Below, one piece after another: positions 8,201-11,774 of a stretch of DNA of 11,774 bases. The position numbers and the translations under genes are program-made. Within the stretch, counting starts at the first letter, position 1; every line of letters begins with the position of its first letter. Location: the NCBI GenBank assembly GCA_011371465.1, contig DRQL01000023.1, positions 1 through 11,774 on the forward strand, written 5' to 3'. The notes below the pieces were generated by a model that worked only from the letters and a program-made list of their open reading frames with translations, was not told the origin of the DNA and ran no database searches. The stretch comes from Gammaproteobacteria bacterium. GTDB taxonomy: Bacteria > Pseudomonadota > Gammaproteobacteria > DSM-19610.

Positions 8201-8836
8201 GGCGTCAGCACGTCGGCTGCTGGCGGTGACCACTTCAGTATTGCCCGTGTGGCGGTAGCGCCGGATACAAGCGTCATCCGGTCCTTGCTGACGGGTAATC
8301 GCGGGGTTGCCGACAACTTTGACCTGACCGGCGGGAGCGATGTGCTGGCGCTGGCGAGCCTGGGTGCATTCCAGGATGGTAGCCGTTCCAGCCTGTTCAG
8401 CAATGATTTCAGTATGGCGCTTGATATGTCATTGCTGGATACACAGCAGGACCTCCTGTTTGGTTTCATGAACCCGACTGTACGGGGTAATGGTTTTGAC
8501 GCACTCAGCATGTCGCTGCGGATTGAAGGTAGACTGGTTTTCAGTCAATCCTTCACAGACGTCACAGAAGCCCGGGGTTTTCTGGATGACCAGACACTGG
8601 ACTTCGGCGACTGGACCCAGGGGCTGATCGGTCCACTGGATATTGCCTTCAGTGTTGACTATCGGATAAATGGTGCCGGTGATGCCTTCTATTTTGACAC
8701 CATATTCGGGAATTCGACCATCGGTGCCGGTGTGGTACCGGTGCCGCCCGCCGTGTGGTTGTTCCTGAGCGGTTTCCTGAGTCTGGCTGGTATTGCCCGA
8801 TGCAACCGGGCGACGCAGGCAAGTCCTCCGGCATAA
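5201..8836 (+). CDS. Giant glycine-rich secreted repeat protein with PEP-CTERM sorting signal
   Basis: This protein of about 1211 residues is predicted to be exported and handled by an exosortase, probably as an extracellular matrix or surface component. ATG 5201 is chosen over TTG 5171 and ATG 5177. It has a purine-rich ribosome binding site (AAGGGGGGAG) and gives a clean signal peptide, MLPVRMLSLLFGLWVGVCGV then SQA, cleaved near residue 23. Residues 24 to about 1050 are low-complexity repeats such as GGNGGRGGNGGNGIDG alternating with Ala/Ser/Val-rich strand-like stretches, which suggests a beta-solenoid. A non-repetitive domain of about 120 residues follows (NFDLTGGSDVLALASLGAFQ to the YFDTIF region). 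The tail VPVPPAVWLFLSGFLSLAG plus ARCNR is a PEP-CTERM-like signal with a rather weak basic end and an eight-residue extension. The likeness to mycobacterial PE-PGRS proteins is compositional only. No exosortase gene is in the window. Confidence 0.88.
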   Translation: MLPVRMLSLLFGLWVGVCGVSQAVQVNVTGANGANGIDGLDSDPATDGTDGQPGESALAEAVSADATNSARAIGGNGGRGGNGGNGIDGSDLGGAANGGDAGSGGLGGAAVGRAVTDLASDTGVSATVFARAGRGGDGGTGGVADFEPLLTGGAIVGTPGADAPAGNGGDASGEATAINRGAGAANVSVKVQGGGGGMIRPFNRGAKVLIPGEPRLGPGNYTQAGDGGSAVLGTVYGASLGGGQVVVGASATGGNGGNVDPNTAPTPNELRAGNGADVSLLNAVDGDTSGILTLTQDADGGNAGNIDGLYGSRSGYGQVGQAGNASSILRKTSSSLSLEVSTRATGGGGSSIRVFFDPVQNAAPEARAGNGGNAIAESVAENIIPAGQSGGVKATATASGGSGGTVFLDAADMGGTAGRGGDAAASASATAVGGAASASATQNGGWGGSVILGNNVRSGRFIAADGTDSVMSDAVSGSSDEVLSLEQIAVGGNGGSVSGPGGQAAGPLSDTSAIAAGNGGNASSTLNASNPGGGALSASIVARGGASGVIGPLTDTSLSYSVPAGGSALVAGNLTGIAGQRVELTAEAVGGVSPGNLSSLGSGGNGGQAELGLLFASGGQVQVNGIARGGSGGSNRNGRGGDGASVMLVDRVDGDLLPGGTFLVLDQRAFGGNGSFGFSGAGLAGSATSILNKTLTGTGNLTVNTRATGGLSGSALAMPAVGGDAVAESFATKDGDGDVVSSARADGGWGMDASGILSGQEVLTTSAGAAGSARAVSDTTLTNDLAAKGGSDALATGGRGGRVSRVATQGRGIPGGRGGDANAVAVTRSLQGSGSASLTAGSRAMGGDGGNIDLAGSIAKAGDGGNAFARARLITAAGKPVGTLSVQANAVGGRGGANAGTGPDGRGGNATAIAEANTTASFVSATANATPGAGAGGANSLAVARITGGGGGRSTAGIETRWANGLTQGLNVQAANTAVGQAPATGSVEAIAGIGSVPADGVSTSAAGGDHFSIARVAVAPDTSVIRSLLTGNRGVADNFDLTGGSDVLALASLGAFQDGSRSSLFSNDFSMALDMSLLDTQQDLLFGFMNPTVRGNGFDALSMSLRIEGRLVFSQSFTDVTEARGFLDDQTLDFGDWTQGLIGPLDIAFSVDYRINGAGDAFYFDTIFGNSTIGAGVVPVPPAVWLFLSGFLSLAGIARCNRATQASPPA
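6014..6241 (+). repeat. Internal module A of the glycine-rich protein
   Basis: This segment encodes AGNGADVSLLNAVDGD, a strand-like stretch, AGNASSILRKTSSSLS and VSTRATGG in that order. Module B at 7112-7331 has the same order of motifs and much the same spacing. This points to an ancient internal duplication of a block larger than the simple Gly-Gly-Asn repeats. Confidence 0.5.
7112..7331 (+). repeat. Internal module B of the glycine-rich protein
   Basis: This segment encodes GRGGDGASVMLVDRVDGD, a strand-like stretch, AGSATSILNKTLTGTGN and VNTRATGG, matching module A at 6014-6241 in motif order. The two copies start about 1.1 kb apart. At DNA level only short blocks such as CCAGTATCCT are identical, so the duplication is old. 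Confidence 0.5.
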
Positions 8837-8885
8837 ACGCTAAACCCGGATGGTTGTCCTGGTTGGCCAGCCTGTTTGGAGGTAA

Positions 8886-9158
8886 AAAACCGACGGGCGT
8901 GTACGGGCTCCCTGCGTCCGGGACGCAGCGCTGTCATGTGAACAGTACGGGGTGCTTCTTGCCGCCAATGGTGACATCAACCTGGATGGCAAAGTCAATG
9001 CCGCTGATATCCTGATCGCGCAGCGTCACGTATTAGGTCTGACAACACTGACGGCAGAACAGATTGCGTGCGGAGGCCTGTATCCGCCTTCCGGGGATGC
9101 TGCTATCGCTCTATCAGACTTGTTGTCGATCACGCGGCAGGCAGTATCCACGCCCTGA
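8886..9158 (+). pseudogene. Headless dockerin-like C-terminal fragment
   Basis: The frame is open from just after a TAA at 8883-8885 to a TGA at 9156-9158, but it has no ATG; the GTG at 8952 is the only plausible start and has no good ribosome binding site. The protein part contains a dockerin-type calcium-binding repeat, NGDINLDGKVNAADILIAQR followed by HVLGL. The Asp/Asn positions of the loop (D-x-N-x-D-G-x-V-x-x-x-D) are present. A weaker second repeat reads GDAAIALSDLLSITRQAVS. In known proteins such modules end large extracellular enzymes or surface proteins, so this is most simply the C-terminal end of a gene whose body was deleted. It follows the PEP-CTERM gene by 49 bp but is not in its frame. 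Confidence 0.6.
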
Positions 9159-9186
9159 CCGTGGCCATTGTCCCGGCCTGCGCCAT

Positions 9187-9905
9187 GATGAATCGGTGCC
9201 GGTGAGCATGGAGCCCATTGTCATGGCCGCCCGCACCAACACCGAAGTGTGGGTGGTGAACCACCTTTCGGATTCGGTCAGCATCGTGGACGTTTCCGGT
9301 GTTCCGCGTGTCACCCATACCCTGCTGGTGGGTGATGAGCCGCGCGACATCGTGTTCGCGGGCACCGGTGGTACCCGGCGTGCCTTTGTCACCACCGCGC
9401 ATCGTGGCCAGAGCAGTCCCTGGGGACCGGACACCCTGCCGGACAACCTGGGCGAGTTCGCCACGCCGGGTATCGGGCGCGCCGACCTGTGGGCTTTCGA
9501 CGCCGGTAACCCGACAGCGCCGGCGACCATGCTCAGCTTTTTCACCGATACGCTCCGCGCCTTGGTCGTATCCCCGGACGGACGCCATGTCTACGTGGCC
9601 GGCTTCCACACCGGTAACCGGACCACCATCATTCCGGAAGGCGCCGTGTGCAACGGAGGTGCCACGGCAGCCCCCTGCAATCCGGGGGGGGCGGACCCCA
9701 GGAACCTGGAGGCATGCCCGCGCCGAATGCCAACATCAAGCGCGTAAATGCGCCGGAAACCGGCCTGATCGTCAAGTTCGACCCCGCCACCGGCCAGTGG
9801 CGTGACGAACTTGGCCGTGACTGGAGCAACCAGGTGATGTTCAGCCTGCCCGATCGCGATGTCTTCGTCGTGGATGCCAACGCCAATCCGCCGGCACAGG
9901 CATGA
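9187..9905 (+). pseudogene. YncE-like beta-propeller surface protein remnant, truncated and frameshifted
   Basis: The first frame gives propeller-blade sequence (NTEVWVVNHLSDSVSIVDVS, LLVGDEPRDIVFAG, ALVVSPDGRHVYVAGFHTGN), typical of secreted YncE/40-residue-repeat proteins. Near a run of eight G (9684-9691) the sense jumps to the -1 frame (GGMPAPNANIKRVNAPETGL, IVKFDPATGQWRDELGRDW, FSLPDRDVFVVDANANPPAQ), which stops at 9903-9905. A one-base deletion in the G run explains this. The 5' part is also missing: family members have more blades before VPVSMEPIVMAART, and here only an internal GTG/ATG is available. The 3' end stops in mid-propeller. I therefore call it a fragment broken at both ends, although a slippage-controlled gene cannot be excluded. 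Confidence 0.75.
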
Positions 9906-10336
9906 CGGTAGTCCATTACCTGCAGGAACGGGAGGGTATACACCTGAAAGTCAAAGCCAGGAAGGTAGCCTAGAGTGCTGTGCAGTTGCACTCACTGGGC
10001 GAATTTCGAGTATTTTGAAGGATTTTCTGAGCATGGCATTTCTCATGGTATTACCGTTTAGCAGGAAAATACGCCATTGAGTATAAAAGACAAAAAAGGC
10101 TTACTGATAATAGAGTGGGAGTGACTGGTACTGGCTGGCAACGTCTGGCGCTAACAGATATTTCGGCTGAGGCTTCAAGATCCTGCATCCGAAGAAGAAA
10201 ACTGTATAAACATACAGTATCGCAAGGTATTCTTGATAAAGATGAGATCCGTTGGGGTGGATTTTCCGCTGACTTTACATTGATGGTTATCCGGCTCTTG
10301 GTGTCTGTTTGTTTATGAGCGGCCAGGTGAGAGTAA
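9906..10336. other. AT-richer stretch without a recognisable gene
   Basis: Base composition changes here from the GC-rich flanks to clearly AT-richer DNA, and GC-rich sequence resumes near 10315. One plus-strand frame stays open from about 10031 to a TGA at 10316-10318. It reads protein-like in part (RLAGKYAIEYKRQKRLTDNR, RRRKLYKHTVSQGILDKDEI) but has only GTG starts (10109, 10115), no ribosome binding site and no family I know. A 23-codon frame at 9902-9973 overlaps the propeller stop codon (ATGA). I see no tRNA, terminator or inverted repeat that explains the insert. Confidence 0.4.
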
Positions 10337-10696
10337 ACGGCGCATACGCAGGCCGTTGGGCAGGCCGAGCAGGCGGCGGCCCTGTACTGCCGATTGTATC
10401 TGGGCAAGGAAGAGGGGGAAGCCTGGGCCCTCTCCGCCCGGGAGCGGCTGCGGAGCAAGTTCCTGCGCACCGCCGAAGCGCTCGGGCACCACTGGCAACA
10501 GGCGATCGGCTGCTATGAGCGGGCTCTGGACATCGGCGACCTGGCCGAGGATTTCTATTTCCACCTGATGCAATGTCACCATTGGCTTGGCCGGCGGGCC
10601 GAGGCGATTCAGGTATACCTGCGCTGCAAGCGTATGCTGCAACTTTCTCATTCCAACAGAACCGAGGCCCTGTATCAGGCATTGCGCCAGGTCTGA
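10337..10696 (+). pseudogene. C-terminal fragment of a BTAD-domain transcriptional regulator
   Basis: The frame, open from the TAA at 10334-10336 to the TGA at 10694-10696, encodes a helical TPR-like bacterial transcriptional activator domain (BTAD, as in AfsR/DnrI-type regulators). Recognisable parts are EEGEAWALSARERLRSKFLR, ALGHHWQQAIGCYERALDI, DLAEDFYFHLMQCHHWLG and RRAEAIQVYLRCKRML. About 110 residues remain and correspond to the end of the domain. The DNA-binding part and any ATPase part are missing, and there is no ATG. The left edge coincides with the change back from AT-richer DNA, so the break was probably caused by insertion or deletion there. The last codons look normal, so the natural C-terminus is preserved. 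Confidence 0.75.
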
Positions 10697-10792
10697 CCAG
10701 GGATACACGGCACCGGTTTCGTCAGTCTTTCTTACGTTTTTTATCCATCCGTTAGTCATCCGTGAGTCGCCCTGACGTAGCGTTTCCCCGTG

Positions 10793-10972
10793 ATGGAAAA
10801 CTTTATCGTCCGCATCTATCGACGCGATCCGGCTGGCCCGATGCAACTGGCGGGCGTGGTCGAGGAAGTCGGCGTTGCAGGGAAGAAGCCTTTTCACAAC
10901 CGGGCGGAATTGTTGGCGATTCTGGAGGGGGGCGAGGGCAGCCGCGGCAGCAGTCGAATGCCAGGGGCGTGA
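10793..10972 (+). CDS. Small conserved-looking protein of unknown function
   Basis: This 59-residue protein begins MENFIVRIYRRDPAGPMQLA and continues GVVEEVGVAGKKPFHNRAEL, ending in a Gly/Ser-rich tail. The N-terminal two thirds look like a compact strand-strand-helix unit. From memory, similar short proteins occur beside BTAD regulators and secreted proteins in Gammaproteobacteria, but I know no function. ATG 10793 is used; the GTG at 10790 is immediately in front, and neither has a clear ribosome binding site. It lies about 95 bp after the BTAD fragment and 67 bp before the lipoprotein gene on the same strand, so the three may once have formed an operon. Confidence 0.6.
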   Translation: MENFIVRIYRRDPAGPMQLAGVVEEVGVAGKKPFHNRAELLAILEGGEGSRGSSRMPGA

Positions 10973-11039
10973 GGAAAAGTGGTATCACGCGGCTGAACTA
11001 TGCAGTTTTTCAGGAAGGTAACAGTGACGGAGAAAGGCC

Positions 11040-11774
11040 ATGAAAATACTCTGGGTTTCAGTGCTGGCGGTTTTACAGTTCGCCTGTGGGGGTGGTTCGG
11101 GCAGCAATTCCGGAGGTCAGGGACAGGCGGTTACTGCAACCACGAAGGTGGTCGACCAGAACGGGGGGACCCTCTCGCTGGACGGGATGGCCCTGACCAT
11201 CCCGGCCGGTGCCTTGCAGGGCCCCATCTCGATCACTGTTCGGAAGCAGACTATCGCCAATGCCCCTGAAATCATCGATGGTGTTCTTTATGAATTCACT
11301 CCGGACGGTCTGCAATTCGATCTGCCTGTCACGCTCAGTATGCCCATGCCGGACAACAGCCTGCTGGGACCGGGTGAGGAATTCCGCATCGCCAAGTATC
11401 GCGTGACGCCGGACTATGACGATCCGAACCAGAACCTGTCCTACCTGATTGTGTATGACACGACTGTCGATGCCACGACCCAGATGGTCAGTACCGAAAT
11501 CAGTGGCTTCAGCAGCTACGGGACCACAACATCCACTACCTTCCCCCCCATTTTACCTCCCGTTCCCAATACCACGGCAAGCTACGATTCCTGTAATCGG
11601 CGACTCACGTTGACGATACGCGGTTCCGGTGTCGAGACCGCGACAGTCACCGCGTTCATCCAGCAGCGCAGCCGCCAGGCCAGACCGCTGGGCTCCATAC
11701 CGCCGTGGACCAACTGGAGCACAGACTGGGCAGGGGAACGTGTCCAGCAACCACAGGGCAGTCTGGTGTTTTCC
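11040..11774 (+). CDS. Lipoprotein with ZU5-like domain, 3' end outside window
   Basis: The frame from ATG 11040 is open for 245 codons to the window edge. A good ribosome binding site (GGAGAAAGG) precedes the start. The N-terminus MKILWVSVLAVLQFAC is a lipoprotein signal peptide with lipobox LQFAC; Cys16 would be lipidated. Gly at the next position favours outer-membrane sorting under the E. coli Lol rule. A flexible Gly/Ser linker follows. A ZU5-like beta domain comes next at about residues 34-105 (QNGGTLSLDGMALTIPAGAL, then ISITVRKQTIA and YEFTPDGLQFDLPVTLSMPM). A further strand-rich region ends in SGFSSYG at about residue 160, and a Thr/Pro linker leads to a second domain cut by the edge. 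It is probably a cell-envelope or surface-anchored structural protein; partner unknown. Confidence 0.85.
   Translation, partial: MKILWVSVLAVLQFACGGGSGSNSGGQGQAVTATTKVVDQNGGTLSLDGMALTIPAGALQGPISITVRKQTIANAPEIIDGVLYEFTPDGLQFDLPVTLSMPMPDNSLLGPGEEFRIAKYRVTPDYDDPNQNLSYLIVYDTTVDATTQMVSTEISGFSSYGTTTSTTFPPILPPVPNTTASYDSCNRRLTLTIRGSGVETATVTAFIQQRSRQARPLGSIPPWTNWSTDWAGERVQQPQGSLVFS

Noticed and set aside
7198..8511. 437-codon open frame on the minus strand inside the glycine-rich gene
   Set aside because: It is Pro/Ala/Arg-rich and mirrors the glycine-rich codons of the plus strand. It has no domains or ribosome binding site, so it is a shadow frame.
10697..10760. T-run near 10735-10742 as a rho-independent terminator after the BTAD fragment
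   Set aside because: No stable GC-rich stem directly precedes the T-run.
10313..10897. 194-codon minus-strand open frame across the BTAD fragment and small gene
   Set aside because: The plus strand shows a clear BTAD domain and a plausible small protein; the antisense frame has no motif.

Overview
The window looks like an accessory region of a fairly GC-rich Gram-negative chromosome. I infer a gammaproteobacterium. The reasons are a PEP-CTERM surface protein, a Gram-negative type lipoprotein, a hybrid histidine kinase with the DLRQP H-box, and fragments of beta-propeller, dockerin and BTAD proteins of the kind seen in environmental Gammaproteobacteria. No RNA gene, CRISPR array or replication origin was seen.

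Left third (1-2540): mobile and decaying DNA. The window opens inside an IS3-family element on the minus strand (OrfA, cut by the window edge). A weakly supported small ORF follows (565-879), then gene-poor sequence. Next come two adjacent broken minus-strand genes: a small membrane protein interrupted by an in-frame amber codon (1327-1878), and a frameshifted fragment just upstream of it (1883-2160). A 24-27 bp repeat beginning GCCAAACGATAACAA occurs three times. Two copies face each other and bound a 141 bp MITE-like element (2377-2517) that ends about 25 bp before the start of a response regulator gene.

Middle (2543-8836): the intact core. A NarL/LuxR-type response regulator (plus strand) and a six-helix membrane hybrid histidine kinase (minus strand) are convergent, and their 3' ends overlap by 14 bp. 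The kinase is transcribed divergently from a very large glycine-rich secreted protein of about 1211 residues, which has a signal peptide and a C-terminal PEP-CTERM sorting signal. The simplest reading is a local signalling pair next to a matrix or surface protein, possibly its target. That regulatory link is inference from gene order.

Right third (8886-11774): remnants of surface-protein and regulator genes, then intact genes again. There is a headless dockerin-like fragment (8886-9158). A YncE-like beta-propeller remnant follows (9187-9905), truncated at both ends and frameshifted at a run of eight G. Then there is an AT-richer stretch with no recognisable gene, and the C-terminal end of a BTAD-domain transcriptional regulator (10337-10696). 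A small conserved-looking protein (10793-10972) and a lipoprotein with a ZU5-like domain (11040 onward, running off the window) look intact.
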